DNA from: Candidatus Cloacimonadota bacterium
Lineage (GTDB): Bacteria > Muiribacteriota > UBA6191
Direction of reading: 5' to 3'
NCBI GenBank assembly: GCA_023954715.1
Contig: JAGSHD010000001.1
Span: forward strand, 1-64,000
DNA: 64,000 nt
The notes beneath the pieces were generated by a model. The model was not told the origin of the DNA and made no database searches. It worked only from the letters and a program-made list of their open reading frames with translations. The translations under genes and the position numbers were made by a program. Of the stretch, positions 35,101 to 43,643 are shown one piece after another (the stretch's first letter is position 1; each line of letters opens with the position of its first letter).

Positions 35101-37482
35101 TTAATGGCTTCTTTAACACGTGAAAATGGTTTACTACTAGAGTTTGCTGATCAAAAGGCTCAATCTAATTTTGATGTTGTTTTAAAAGCCGTTAAAAATA
35201 ATGGATTGGCTTTAAAGTATGCTAGTAGCCACCTACAAGATGACAAAGATATCGTTTTAGCTGCTGTCCAAGAAAACTATCTTGCCAGTCAATACATGGC
35301 AAAGCGATTCTGGAGTTCCGTTCCTATTGTAGAAAAACTAGTAAGTAAGGACGGCTTATTATTAACAAATGCCAAAGCATCTATAAAGTCTAATAAAAAA
35401 ATTGTTTTAAAGGCTTTAAGATCAAATTACTTAGCCTATAAAAGCATGGATTCATCTTTGCTTAATGACAATGAGATTGCTCATCATATCTTAGCTAAAG
35501 ACGGATTACTTCTGAATATTCTCAATAAAACTCAAAAACGATCTAAAGAGTTGGTTAAAGTGGCCGTATCACAAAATGGTTTAGCATTAAAGTATTGCGA
35601 TGATCGCTTTCATTCGGACTCTGAAGTAGTAGCCTTAGCTATATCATCTGATCTAAAAGCTAGTAAAATCATGGACCAAAGCCTCTGGGAAAACAAAGAG
35701 GTAGTCATTCGAATAGTAGGAAAAAATGGACTCTTATTAAATAAAGTGCCTAAAAGGTTTAAAGCGGATCGAGACGTTGTAATTAGTGCCTTAGGTAATA
35801 ATTATCGAGCAGCTAGCTATATGACCCCTGTATTATACGAAGATGCTGAAATAGCAAAAATTGTTTTACAATCTGATGGAATGTTTTTAGGTAAAGTTCA
35901 CTCGAAATTAACTAAAGATAGAGAATTAGTTAAAATAGCCTGTGCCTCAAACGGTAGGGCTTTTCAGTTTGCTGACCCAATATTTTATAAGGACAAGGAG
36001 CTCATATCTTTAGCTTTTAAAACATATAAAAAATCTATTGTTCGCTTGGATCCTTCACTGAAAGACGACTATGATTTCTTTTTACAATTGATGAAAATTG
36101 ACTTGAGTGCCTTGCAAGCAAGTGAGCTGGATCATGAGGTGGTAGCTCTAAAAGCAAATGCGGGTAATGTGCAATATCAAACTATGTTAGCCTATCTTTA
36201 TGAATATGGAATTGGCACAAAACCAGACTACAAACTGGCCAAAAAATGGTATTTAAAAGCCTCTGATTTTGGTCATTTACAAGCAACTACACAACTAGCT
36301 ATTTTACACTCTAAGATTAAAGGGGAGTCTCAAACATCCTGGAAATACCTCTCACAAGCAGCAAAAGAATCTTATGTGCCCGCTATGGTTGAGTTTGCTA
36401 AAATTCATGATGCTAGAACAGGCACTTTCAAAGATGATGCCTTAGCTAGAAACTACTATTTTAGAGCTAATGACGCCAAAAGTATAGACGCTAGCTTTCA
36501 ACTAGCTCGTTATCAAGAGTATGGTTTTGGTGGTGCCAAAAACATAAAAGAGGCAATCAAAAATTATAAAAATGCCTACTATAATGGTCATAAATACGCT
36601 CCGACTTATTTAGGTTTAGCTCGTTTATTTGGACAAGGAGTCGACAAAGATCATAATAAATCTTTTTTCTACTTTTTGGATGGCAGCAAACGAGAAGACT
36701 CTTGGGCTATGTTCTTTTTGGCCCTATCTTATCAACACGGAATCGGAACCAAAGTAGATCAACAGGCTGCCAAACTATGGTATAAACAATCTCAACAACT
36801 AAATAATCCCTTAGCTGGAGTTTTTGCAAATAGCAATTTAGACCGGTCCATTTTATCCAATGCAAGCTCATTAAAGCATTGGCTAGACAAAGCATCCGAT
36901 AAAAATCTAGAGCACCCACTCTTAATGAAAGCCTACTTTTATCAAGAAGGCCTATTTGGATACAATATAAATATAGCACTAGCAAAATCACTCTATGAAC
37001 AAGGTTCATTGCCTTACTCAAAATTTTATTTGGCCAAAATGAAATACAAGCAAAAGCATTTATCTAGTGATGAATATAGACAAATTCTTTTTGACTTAAG
37101 CAATAGCATAGATGCTGCCAAAACCCAGTACTCTCAATTAATATTCAGTGAAAAAGAGTTTAAATCAGACTATGAATTAGCTTTTTCACTTTTAAAAAAA
37201 GCTGCTAAAAATAATTATCTGCCCGCCATGACAGCCTTAGCTATTTCTTATGAAAGGGGACTGGGGACTAAAGCAAACTCTACCCTAGCTTTAAAATGGT
37301 TTAAAAAAGCGGCATATTACAATGATGTGGAGGCTAAATTTAATCTAGGAATCGTATATGAGTTTGGACGTGGGGTTAAAAAAGATCTTAAAAAAGCCAA
37401 ACACTGGTACCAGATTGCTTCATTTGCTAATCACCCAAAGGCTATTTTAAGTCTTATTTTTCTATACGAAAACTACAATTAA
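32161..37482 (+). CDS. Giant membrane protein with DUF4116 and Sel1 repeats
   Basis: 1773 residues, starting at a GTG inside the rpoN stop region, so probably coupled to it. Layout: residues 1-60 acidic/basic helices resembling TerB-like domains (EICKDGKIDDLEKEVLINLV); 100-170 charged coiled coil; 185-330 TPR-like; about 350-800 a domain with six or seven membrane helices; about 990-1300 a long series of DUF4116 units (NGLLLEFADQ, NNGLALKYAS, KDGLLLTNAK, KNGLLLNKVP); 1330-1770 Sel1 repeats (YEYGIGTKPDYKLAKKWYLKA, YERGLGTKANSTLALKWFKKA). DUF4116 is best known from amoeba-associated bacteria and eukaryotes. The repeats are protein-binding scaffolds by analogy. Function unknown. Confidence 0.8.
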   Translation: MAKVTKEIKEIIIKSTLHEICKDGKIDDLEKEVLINLVKFLKFPKSEVNSLKKQITKEISVDTSLGTLDPDYLIWSIERKLKNLLEETSIQALLNKIKPIIFEEPQVIEAFEIHELQEKSLQDKVLQESQTPQMPWEQDKEERLRKEYEDRKKQKEEQQRIRHEKYHSGPKDLNIDASNWEDYCTSRINPESINNLQEVVFYIDQGQHKQALNYLLDYSHSFNYDLRYLLIARLYFELNEIKKAKQYLKKSQDSGLQQSIIDRENFIYQTYNQYDEDQWITILKGQLNKTDLKNDDCYNALLNDLISRGRADIANRLLESFQSNLKDYPISTQKKTQIKKYFYKDIYYGYYGPIILILQILFAFLILFVCTFNREYFFIAINDLLRSIVSGVPDQDIFLSSFHRVAPYLFLLIALAPLLYVNCKVMIAGIRNRVNSAVQVMTNYIKVTSFGKVYHLGIQNKSSTFYIYEDDTDYSYISLVRHLPFIPNFTYAYAYDELRKIYVLLPLYGIADSYFFERNHISKGKGSTAPINMFGVRFAQVASVIAQINQSYLALGPILLGSAAFFYASLNFASDVQLKSFIVMLAIYIVSIGFYFIFPRLFLWWMKIPYLSKPFSINIIKPGIVLLSVWYFAMRYVPYGISSVVPIIACSTCFYLIFVRSKYFGDTKQIVAELTSLGDSNNTDGDISEYALGLKYLNLGKSNSLIPKNVGLFYNEEYVALKRSILGLTLYYDVVKRTSKFNISIQDNNDNSIVRIGNFNYQVKSRAKDIQEKCKLANLDSGLNSTLKPSKSKIHLPGVFVCFLVFSSWQYYQFLQLHTANGESLSVDNKTYKIALEYLRSNDNKISHSLHDQDYIYKNIEDQRIVQYFQSRAMTWQELENSIRHGLDKKVQKELTVPAYIKKDGYREDVWVFMYWHSYLANKAIDNLRYGQVIKDYCHSAQMSAVAEGYNIRCAISFDYDTIIKNVLNAKEVPSFIPTTLMASLTRENGLLLEFADQKAQSNFDVVLKAVKNNGLALKYASSHLQDDKDIVLAAVQENYLASQYMAKRFWSSVPIVEKLVSKDGLLLTNAKASIKSNKKIVLKALRSNYLAYKSMDSSLLNDNEIAHHILAKDGLLLNILNKTQKRSKELVKVAVSQNGLALKYCDDRFHSDSEVVALAISSDLKASKIMDQSLWENKEVVIRIVGKNGLLLNKVPKRFKADRDVVISALGNNYRAASYMTPVLYEDAEIAKIVLQSDGMFLGKVHSKLTKDRELVKIACASNGRAFQFADPIFYKDKELISLAFKTYKKSIVRLDPSLKDDYDFFLQLMKIDLSALQASELDHEVVALKANAGNVQYQTMLAYLYEYGIGTKPDYKLAKKWYLKASDFGHLQATTQLAILHSKIKGESQTSWKYLSQAAKESYVPAMVEFAKIHDARTGTFKDDALARNYYFRANDAKSIDASFQLARYQEYGFGGAKNIKEAIKNYKNAYYNGHKYAPTYLGLARLFGQGVDKDHNKSFFYFLDGSKREDSWAMFFLALSYQHGIGTKVDQQAAKLWYKQSQQLNNPLAGVFANSNLDRSILSNASSLKHWLDKASDKNLEHPLLMKAYFYQEGLFGYNINIALAKSLYEQGSLPYSKFYLAKMKYKQKHLSSDEYRQILFDLSNSIDAAKTQYSQLIFSEKEFKSDYELAFSLLKKAAKNNYLPAMTALAISYERGLGTKANSTLALKWFKKAAYYNDVEAKFNLGIVYEFGRGVKKDLKKAKHWYQIASFANHPKAILSLIFLYENYN

Positions 37483-37659
37483 ACATATTAATTTTTAGTG
37501 CTGTCACTTGTAAAAATTGCAGAGTTTGTTTAAAATTCTTTCACTTAATGATCTCAAACTCCTACTCTAAATTTTTTACTTAGCTAATCCAAAAGCGAGT
37601 TTAGTTCAATTCAAAATCATTTGAGTATTTATTTTAAACAATTGGTATAAGGTGGCAAA

Positions 37660-38619
37660 ATGAAAAAGTTATTATTTGTTGGTGTTTTTGGACTTAGTGT
37701 TATTCACTCCTTTTCTAATACTGCCTTAAACTCATGGACTCAACTTTCTACGATTGCACCGATTATTAGCACTAGGGCAAATCTAGTCAATCTGGCTAAA
37801 AACAATGTCAATAATTGGATTAACGCTATTAATATAAATTTTGTTAAACAAAATATGGATGTGAGCATTGTTGCTAACTTTATTAATAATGACTCTATAT
37901 TTCATATTGACTTGCAAGTTATAGGTGACAAAAATTACAACTTAACTGATTCTTATCTAGCTCAATTGTTTATGGGATTAAACAAGCAGATTAATATAAC
38001 TTTAGAGCCATATCAGCTTCAACTCAATGCACAAGAGCTAAAAGGTAAGGTTTCTGTTACTGATAAAAAGAATAAAGTTTTTAAAGCTCTAGAGTTTACT
38101 GAGATATTAAAAGCATTATCTGGCAACAAAGTTCTGAAAGAGGCTCAAGATCTATTAATCAAAATGGGCGCTGTTGACCAAGATATGAGACTTGGCAAAA
38201 CAAAATATGACGTAAAAGTAGATCAACAACACATAACCACTCTTAAAGCGATCATAAAAAAGATAGGGTGGCCAACCATCGATAAGGTAGGAGCTCAAGC
38301 ATCTCATTTTGCTTGGTTATTAGTACAGCACGCCGACTTTGATTTAGACTTACAAAAAACCGTTTTACAATATTTAAAAACCTTAAAACCAGATCAGTTC
38401 AATCCAAATGAGATCGCATATCTAACAGATAAAATCCTAATTCAAGAAGGCAAAAAACAAATTTACGGAACACAGTTCAAAGTAGATAAAGACAAAAACA
38501 TAGTCCCAGAACCAATCAGCGACTACAAAGAACTAGACAAACGACGAGCCACACTAGGACTAGAAAACTTCAAAAGCTACCTAAGCAAGCTCTACTCAAT
38601 CTACGGCAAAAAGAAGTAG
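37660..38619 (+). CDS. Secreted DUF6624 protein
   Basis: 319 residues. Signal peptide MKKLLFVGVFGLSVIHSFS, a mostly beta N-terminal part of unknown family (20-200), then a C-terminal DUF6624 domain: KKIGWPTIDKVGAQASHFAW, LLVQHADFDLDLQK, PNEIAYLTDKILIQEGKKQ, YGTQF, PEPISDYKELDKRRATLGL. The domain's function is unknown. AAGG precedes the start and a terminator follows. It is 180 bases downstream of the giant Sel1 protein. Confidence 0.8.
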   Translation: MKKLLFVGVFGLSVIHSFSNTALNSWTQLSTIAPIISTRANLVNLAKNNVNNWINAININFVKQNMDVSIVANFINNDSIFHIDLQVIGDKNYNLTDSYLAQLFMGLNKQINITLEPYQLQLNAQELKGKVSVTDKKNKVFKALEFTEILKALSGNKVLKEAQDLLIKMGAVDQDMRLGKTKYDVKVDQQHITTLKAIIKKIGWPTIDKVGAQASHFAWLLVQHADFDLDLQKTVLQYLKTLKPDQFNPNEIAYLTDKILIQEGKKQIYGTQFKVDKDKNIVPEPISDYKELDKRRATLGLENFKSYLSKLYSIYGKKK

Positions 38620-38643
38620 GGGATAAAACCCGTAAAAACAATC

Positions 38644-38670
38644 AAAGCCTACATCTTGTAGGCTTTTTTT
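38644..38670 (+). terminator. Terminator after the DUF6624 gene
   Basis: AAAGCCTAC-ATCTT-GTAGGCTTTTTTT, a perfect stem with a T run, 25 bases after the stop codon. Confidence 0.9.
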
Positions 38671-38830
38671 GCAAAACAATTAAATAGAAAATTGTTTAAA
38701 TATTCACAAACAATAAAGGCCAAGTATAAGCTTAAAAAGGGCTACTCGTATAAATGGTGATCCCACTATCTAGAGCAAACAAAAAAATTGAATCAATTAT
38801 ATAACAAACTTTACACCTAAACCCCAGATT

Positions 38831-38880
38831 TAAGATCATCGTTGTATTTTGAATTTATAGCGTTTGAAGTGTAGTTTACT
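38831..38880 (+). repeat. Palindromic dispersed repeat, half copy
   Basis: TAAGATCATCGTTGTATTTTGAATT...GAAGTGTAGTTTACT is nearly identical (one difference by eye over about 49 bases) to the left half of the copy at 39321. It ends 7 bases before the stop codon of the small gene it borders. Confidence 0.75.
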
Positions 38881-38887
38881 CAACTCT

Positions 38888-39229
38888 TTAAATTAAATTT
38901 AAAATATCTTGGATTGTATTTGCTTTATTCACTAATTCACTAAGTTCATCAAAGTCCCAAGCTGATTCCCAAAAGTCTAAGTCACGATAAATCATCTTTA
39001 AAAAGAAGACTTTGAAGTCATCTAAACTGTGACTGCAACTATAAACAAAATCTAAATCAACCTCAACTTTAGAATCTAAAAAAAACATCCATTGTGGAAT
39101 CCAACCCACTGCCTTAACAGAACCAATTTCCATCAAGTCAAATTGTTGCCCTGAAACATCTATTATCAATCCATCATGGAAGCAGCCATTATCTACAGCA
39201 TAAGCTGTAGTATGATTCAACTCACTCAT
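38888..39229 (-). CDS. Small hypothetical protein bracketed by repeats
   Basis: 113 residues, acidic, no signal or membrane helix: IIDVSGQQFDLMEIGSVKAV, WIPQWMFFLDSKVEVDLDFV, then a helical tail. Family not recognised. The two near-identical 50-bp direct repeats on either side (38831 and 39321) suggest the segment may have moved as a unit. Confidence 0.5.
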   Translation of the reverse strand: MSELNHTTAYAVDNGCFHDGLIIDVSGQQFDLMEIGSVKAVGWIPQWMFFLDSKVEVDLDFVYSCSHSLDDFKVFFLKMIYRDLDFWESAWDFDELSELVNKANTIQDILNLI

Positions 39230-39320
39230 CTGAGAGACTACTATAGAGTATTTTGAACAAACATAAAAACAAGGAAACTGTATAGAGCTTTTAATAAACT
39301 ACCCTCCGAGATCCAGGTTT

Positions 39321-39427
39321 AAGATCATCGGTGTATTTTGAATTTATAGCGTTTGAAGTGTAGTTTACTACTCGAAAAAAGCTAAAAATACAAAAGACAA
39401 TGATGAGACAAACCGCATAAAAAAGAA
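39321..39427 (+). repeat. Palindromic dispersed repeat, copy 2
   Basis: AAGATCATCGGTGTATTTTG opens and AAAATACAAAAGACAATGATGAG closes an imperfect palindrome, with the inner GTAGTTTACTAC hairpin. The shared tail ACCGCATAAAAAAGAATGC follows. It matches copy 1 at 11170 over its whole length with scattered differences. Confidence 0.75.
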
Positions 39428-39495
39428 TGCCGAAACCAAAACGACTCTTGATCTGCCCAACTCGTTAAAATACACGAAGGGCATCAAGACACTCA

Positions 39496-40968
39496 CTAGA
39501 TGTCAGTCTCACACATATACCCCTTCTCACAACTAAACATAGAAGAAATACTAGCATTACCTGTCAAAGAGTTAATGCCATTGAAAGCAGCAACTTTATA
39601 TGCTTCTGCGTAAGTAGGGTAGTTAAACACAGTGTTTACAAAGTAATCGATTGTACCGTTAAGAGTCATCACGGCTTGACCAATATGAATGATCTCAGCT
39701 GCCTGATCTCCGATCACATGGACACCTAAGATTTTTTTGGTTTCTTTGTGGAATAATATTTTTAAAGCACCTGTTTCATCTCCACGCATGGCAGCTTTAG
39801 CTATCTCGCAATAAAGTGAAATACCTTTTGCATAAGGAACACTCTCCGCAATTAGCTCTTCTTCTGTTTTTCCACACATGCTCATAGCTGGTATGGTGTA
39901 TATCCCATAAGGGAAAGAAGTACGATAATCAGTCCAACTTAATCCTAGGGCATGACAAGCCGCGATTCGACCTTGTTCTGCACTTGTTGAAGCTAAAGCT
40001 GGAAAGCCAATAATATCCCCCGCTGCATAAATATTATCGATGTTGGTTTGATAATCATCTGTTACAACAATATTACCACGATCTGTTACTTCGATACCTA
40101 AATTTTCTAGCTTTAGGGCTCTAGTACATGGGGTTCTGCCCATTGTATATAAAACAACCTCATTGATTACGGGATCGTGGTCTTCTAGGTTAACTTGTCC
40201 AAAGCCATCCTCATTAACGAAAACCTCTTCTATATTGTGTCCTAAGACAAATTCAGCGCCGATCTTTTCCATGTAATGCTTGAACAACATTAAAAGCTCT
40301 TTATCCACAAAGCCTAAAAACTCTTCTCGTTGATTGATGATGGTAACTTCGCATCCAAGGGCTAAAAACATACAGGCATACTCTAGCCCAATTACACCAG
40401 CACCCATAATTGTTACACTTTTTGGGATATGATCCAATTTATTTTTTGATGAGAAAAATAGGTTACCATCCAGGATTGTTTGATAATCAAAAGGAATCGT
40501 CTCAGGTCGTCTTGGTAATGATCCAGTAGCTATAACAATTTTATCAGCGGTTACGGTACCGATTACACCATCTTTTTTGGTTGATATCTCCAAGGTGTTT
40601 TTATTAAGAAAGGATGCCTGACCATGAATCACCTCGATATCATTACGACTTAATTGAGAGTTTAAAACCTCTACTTCTTCATCCAAAACATGTTTAATAC
40701 GATAAGTAATATCTTTTAATGATACAGAGTCTCTAGCTTTAAAAGAGTCTCCATAAAATACTTTTTGTAAAGTACCAGTCAAATAGATAATAGCAGATCT
40801 CATAGTTTTAGATGGAATAGTACCTGAGTGTAAACTAACACCACCAACACTTGGGCGTCTCTCAATAATAGCAGATTTAAACCCTGCTTTTGCGGCTTGT
40901 AATGCAGCTTTTTGACCGGCAGGACCGCTTCCAATTGTAATTAAATCAAAATGACCAAAGTTTTTCAT
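39496..40968 (-). CDS. sthA: Soluble pyridine nucleotide transhydrogenase-like flavoprotein
   Basis: 490 residues. FAD motif GSGPAGQKAALQAAKAG near 13-29, GGVSLHSGTIPSKT where disulfide reductases have their CxxxxC pair (both Cys absent, as in SthA), NAD(P)-binding GAGVIGLEYACMFLALG near 194, and second FAD motif YAAGDIIGFPALAS. The enzyme transfers hydride between NADPH and NAD+. The C-terminus extends beyond the E. coli SthA end with SSMFSCEKGYMCETDI, which holds two Cys and is unusual. AGGAT ribosome site. A palindromic repeat lies just downstream. Confidence 0.88.
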   Translation of the reverse strand: MKNFGHFDLITIGSGPAGQKAALQAAKAGFKSAIIERRPSVGGVSLHSGTIPSKTMRSAIIYLTGTLQKVFYGDSFKARDSVSLKDITYRIKHVLDEEVEVLNSQLSRNDIEVIHGQASFLNKNTLEISTKKDGVIGTVTADKIVIATGSLPRRPETIPFDYQTILDGNLFFSSKNKLDHIPKSVTIMGAGVIGLEYACMFLALGCEVTIINQREEFLGFVDKELLMLFKHYMEKIGAEFVLGHNIEEVFVNEDGFGQVNLEDHDPVINEVVLYTMGRTPCTRALKLENLGIEVTDRGNIVVTDDYQTNIDNIYAAGDIIGFPALASTSAEQGRIAACHALGLSWTDYRTSFPYGIYTIPAMSMCGKTEEELIAESVPYAKGISLYCEIAKAAMRGDETGALKILFHKETKKILGVHVIGDQAAEIIHIGQAVMTLNGTIDYFVNTVFNYPTYAEAYKVAAFNGINSLTGNASISSMFSCEKGYMCETDI

Positions 40969-41288
40969 GATTCATCCTAGTGTAGTAAAGATTATCAATT
41001 AATTGCATCTCATTGTAAAAGCTCCAATAATTGTCAATACTGCTTGAAAATTATTGGCTATCTTACAAAATTAAACTTCAATATCACTTGCAATTGAAAA
41101 TTATAGATAGTTTACTATGTGCAAATACTTGATAATTTAACTTATTTTTTATAAGCAAATTATAATCATAGGATACAAAAAAAACGTCTTAAAATAAAGG
41201 CATTTTTTCTATGTGTATTGGTTTACAGTATTGTCAAAATAACAACAAATTCTAAACTTTTATAAATTTAATTAATGGAGTAAACACC

Positions 41289-41933
41289 ATGGCTGAAATG
41301 AATACCCTAAATATACAACATCTAGAAAACTATTCAAAAAATCATACCAAAGAAATATTACCTATCCTTGAGGAGTTAAGTGAATACACTAACGAAAATA
41401 CCTACTTACCTCAAATGATGGTTGGTAAACTAGAAGGTAAGTTTTTACAGTTAATATGTTGTCTAACAGGAGCAAAAACTATAGTAGAAATTGGTACTTT
41501 TACAGGGTACTCTAGTTTATGTATAGCCTCTAGTCTCTCAGCAAAAAGTCATTTATACACAATGGACTGCAACAAAAAGACTTCTCAGATTGCTTATGAT
41601 TTTGCTCAAAAAGCTAAACTAGACTCTAAGATTACTTTCATGGTTGGTAAGGCTTCTGAAATGTTTGAGGACTTTAATAAAACTGTTGATTTAGTATTTA
41701 TAGATGCAGATAAAACAAGCTATGATACATACTATGAAATTGCCTTGAAAAAACTAAAACCAGGTGGATTTATCTTACTTGACAATATGCTATGGAGTGG
41801 GGAAGTAATTGATCCTAAATCCGAGGATGCAATTGCTCTGGATAACTTAAATAAAAAGATTTTAAAAGATGAAAGAGTTGAAAACTTTTTACTACCGTTG
41901 AGAGACGGAATTCAAATCGTACAAAAGCTATAG
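41289..41933 (+). CDS. O-methyltransferase family 3 (SAM-dependent)
   Basis: 214 residues, full length for the COG4122 family. SAM-binding VEIGTFTGYSSLCIA (motif I), acidic loop YTMDCNK, metal-ligand region DLVFIDADKTSYDTYY and LLDNMLWSGEV. Members methylate catechol-type or caffeoyl substrates using a divalent metal. GGAG upstream. Its end overlaps the convergent GNAT gene by 6 bases. Confidence 0.9.
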   Translation: MAEMNTLNIQHLENYSKNHTKEILPILEELSEYTNENTYLPQMMVGKLEGKFLQLICCLTGAKTIVEIGTFTGYSSLCIASSLSAKSHLYTMDCNKKTSQIAYDFAQKAKLDSKITFMVGKASEMFEDFNKTVDLVFIDADKTSYDTYYEIALKKLKPGGFILLDNMLWSGEVIDPKSEDAIALDNLNKKILKDERVENFLLPLRDGIQIVQKL

Positions 41934-42377
41934 CTTCATTTGCATAAGAAAAGCTACTCCATCGGGAGTAGCTATTTCGTTAACTGGGTGAAAACCCACT
42001 TTTTCGAAACATGTGATAGCACGCTGATTACTAGGCTTAGGATCACAAATCACTGATCTTACATTTAAAGGTTTTAGTTTAGAACTTATGAACTCCTTTA
42101 ATAGCAAACTACCATGCCCTTGAGCTAATAACTCTATATTGGCAATATAAAGATCTAAACCAATTACATCATCGCCATATCCGGTCCACCAACCATTATC
42201 TACTTTACTAGCCCAATAGTATTGAATAAATGCAAAAGGCTTGTTTTGATAATTTACCAAAAATTGCTCCGACTCATTTAACTCTAAAGACCTTTTAAAG
42301 TTTTGAAAGAAATCATCCCACTTATCGACTTCACCCCAATATTCTTGTACGTGAGGCAACTGACGCCAACCATACAC
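41928..42377 (-). CDS. GNAT acetyltransferase (AAC(6')-like), start uncertain
   Basis: 149 residues from GTG 42377. Homology evidently continues upstream in frame (TYSFTPLFLNHATI before YGWRQLPHVQEYWG), and the family normally has this first strand. The only codon near the expected start is ATA 42425-42423, overlapping the folE stop. The gene therefore either uses a rare ATA or has lost its ATG. The core is intact: DLYIANIELLAQGHGSLLL and CDPKPSNQRAITCFEKVGF. Similar proteins modify aminoglycosides or siderophores; substrate unknown. Confidence 0.75.
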   Translation of the reverse strand: MYGWRQLPHVQEYWGEVDKWDDFFQNFKRSLELNESEQFLVNYQNKPFAFIQYYWASKVDNGWWTGYGDDVIGLDLYIANIELLAQGHGSLLLKEFISSKLKPLNVRSVICDPKPSNQRAITCFEKVGFHPVNEIATPDGVAFLMQMKL

Positions 42378-42421
42378 TATAGTGGCATGATTTAAGAAAA
42401 GAGGAGTAAAGCTATAGGTTT

Positions 42422-43003
42422 TTATAGACAGCCAACTAGTTTTAAAAACTCGGCTCGAGTAGCTGTATTGGTACGAAATTCACCTAATAACTTTGATGTA
42501 ATCATCTCAGAATCTTGCTTATTTACACCCCGAGAACACATACAAAAATGTCTAGCTTTAATAACCACTCCTACACCGGCTGGCTCTAATGCTTCAAATA
42601 AAGTATCTGCAATTTGACTGGTTAGTTTTTCTTGAATTTGAAGACGTTTTGCAAACACATCAACTAATCTAGCCAGTTTTGATAGTCCAACTACTTTAGA
42701 GTTTGGATTGGGTAAGTAAGCCACATGAGCATAACCAGTAAAAGGGGCCATATGATGTTCACAGGTTGAATAGAATTCGATATTTCTACAAACAATCATA
42801 GAGTCTACCTGATAATCCTCTTGAACAAACTGTGTATTTAGGACTGCTAACGGGTCTTGCTTATATCCAGCAAAATATTCGCCGTAAGCTTTTAGTACCC
42901 GTTTTGGTGTATCGAGTAACCCTGGTCGCTCAGGATCATCACCTACTATGGATAACAACTTCTTTATCAATGCTTCGTTTTCATCATTTACTAAATGAGA
43001 CAT
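42422..43003 (-). CDS. folE: GTP cyclohydrolase I
   Basis: 193 residues, standard length. Zinc and catalytic residues are visible: STCEHHMAPF (Cys, His) and ARHFCMCSRGV (second zinc Cys). The YLPNPNSKVVGLSKLARLVD block is diagnostic. It converts GTP to 7,8-dihydroneopterin triphosphate, the first step of folate synthesis. It follows a small zinc-ribbon gene by 4 bases and precedes the GNAT gene. Confidence 0.95.
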   Translation of the reverse strand: MSHLVNDENEALIKKLLSIVGDDPERPGLLDTPKRVLKAYGEYFAGYKQDPLAVLNTQFVQEDYQVDSMIVCRNIEFYSTCEHHMAPFTGYAHVAYLPNPNSKVVGLSKLARLVDVFAKRLQIQEKLTSQIADTLFEALEPAGVGVVIKARHFCMCSRGVNKQDSEMITSKLLGEFRTNTATRAEFLKLVGCL

Positions 43004-43007
43004 TTAT

Positions 43008-43304
43008 TTACTTCTTTTGTTTTGCGCAATCTTTAGGTACTGCTTGATGATCGGATAGATGTAATGATTTATTTTTTTTATAGTGGGGCATATCATTTAT
43101 TTCCCACAAGGCCTTTTTGTCTTTTCTAGATAGTTTAGGTATCTCTGTTGCTAGAGTAGAACCACAACTACAGTTTCGTAGCTCTAGATCGTTATCCTTA
43201 TATTTACCCGTGCGCAAAATACCTACAAAGCTTGTTTGACTTTGATAGATTTCGGAATTTGGGTAACTATTATTGCACATTGTGCACTCTTTATAAGTAG
43301 ACAT
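43008..43304 (-). CDS. Small zinc-ribbon protein
   Basis: About 98 residues from ATG 43304 (track uses TTG 43310). ECTMCNNSYP and LRNCSCGSTLA form a CxxC...CxC zinc-ribbon pattern. The C-terminus is basic and His-rich. Family unknown. It lies 4 bases upstream of folE, suggesting one transcript. A role in metal supply or in redox control cannot be told. Confidence 0.6.
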   Translation of the reverse strand: MSTYKECTMCNNSYPNSEIYQSQTSFVGILRTGKYKDNDLELRNCSCGSTLATEIPKLSRKDKKALWEINDMPHYKKNKSLHLSDHQAVPKDCAKQKK

Positions 43305-43310
43305 AGGCAA

Positions 43311-43643
43311 AGATTACAATATAAACAAATCTAAATCAATTGATGATGCCAAAAAAGTTTATCCAATGATAATGAAGTTATTTACTACAAAAAGGTAGAC
43401 AATAGTTATTAATAGCAACAAAATACTGTTGTCTAATAACTCACAGGTCTTGATTCATAGCCTATTTCAAGGTAAATTGTGTGCTTTTAAAGTATCGAAA
43501 AGTAGTTTTAATGATTTTACGCTAATTGCCCAATGCTATAAAAGGCAACATAGGGTGATATCTTCGACAACAGCACATAAAGCTTTTAAATTGCTTTAAC
43601 AGAGCAACAACAAAAGTCTCTAGACAATGTAAAGGGCCTACAT
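43311..43643. other. Divergent intergenic region, no gene found
   Basis: 333 bases between divergent genes. AT-rich, no ORF with a convincing start. AAGGG at 43635 serves the mutase. I see no B12 riboswitch box, which might have been expected. Confidence 0.4.

Noticed and set aside
43311-43643. Cobalamin riboswitch before the mutase gene.
   Set aside because: No B12-box-like conserved sequence seen in the leader.
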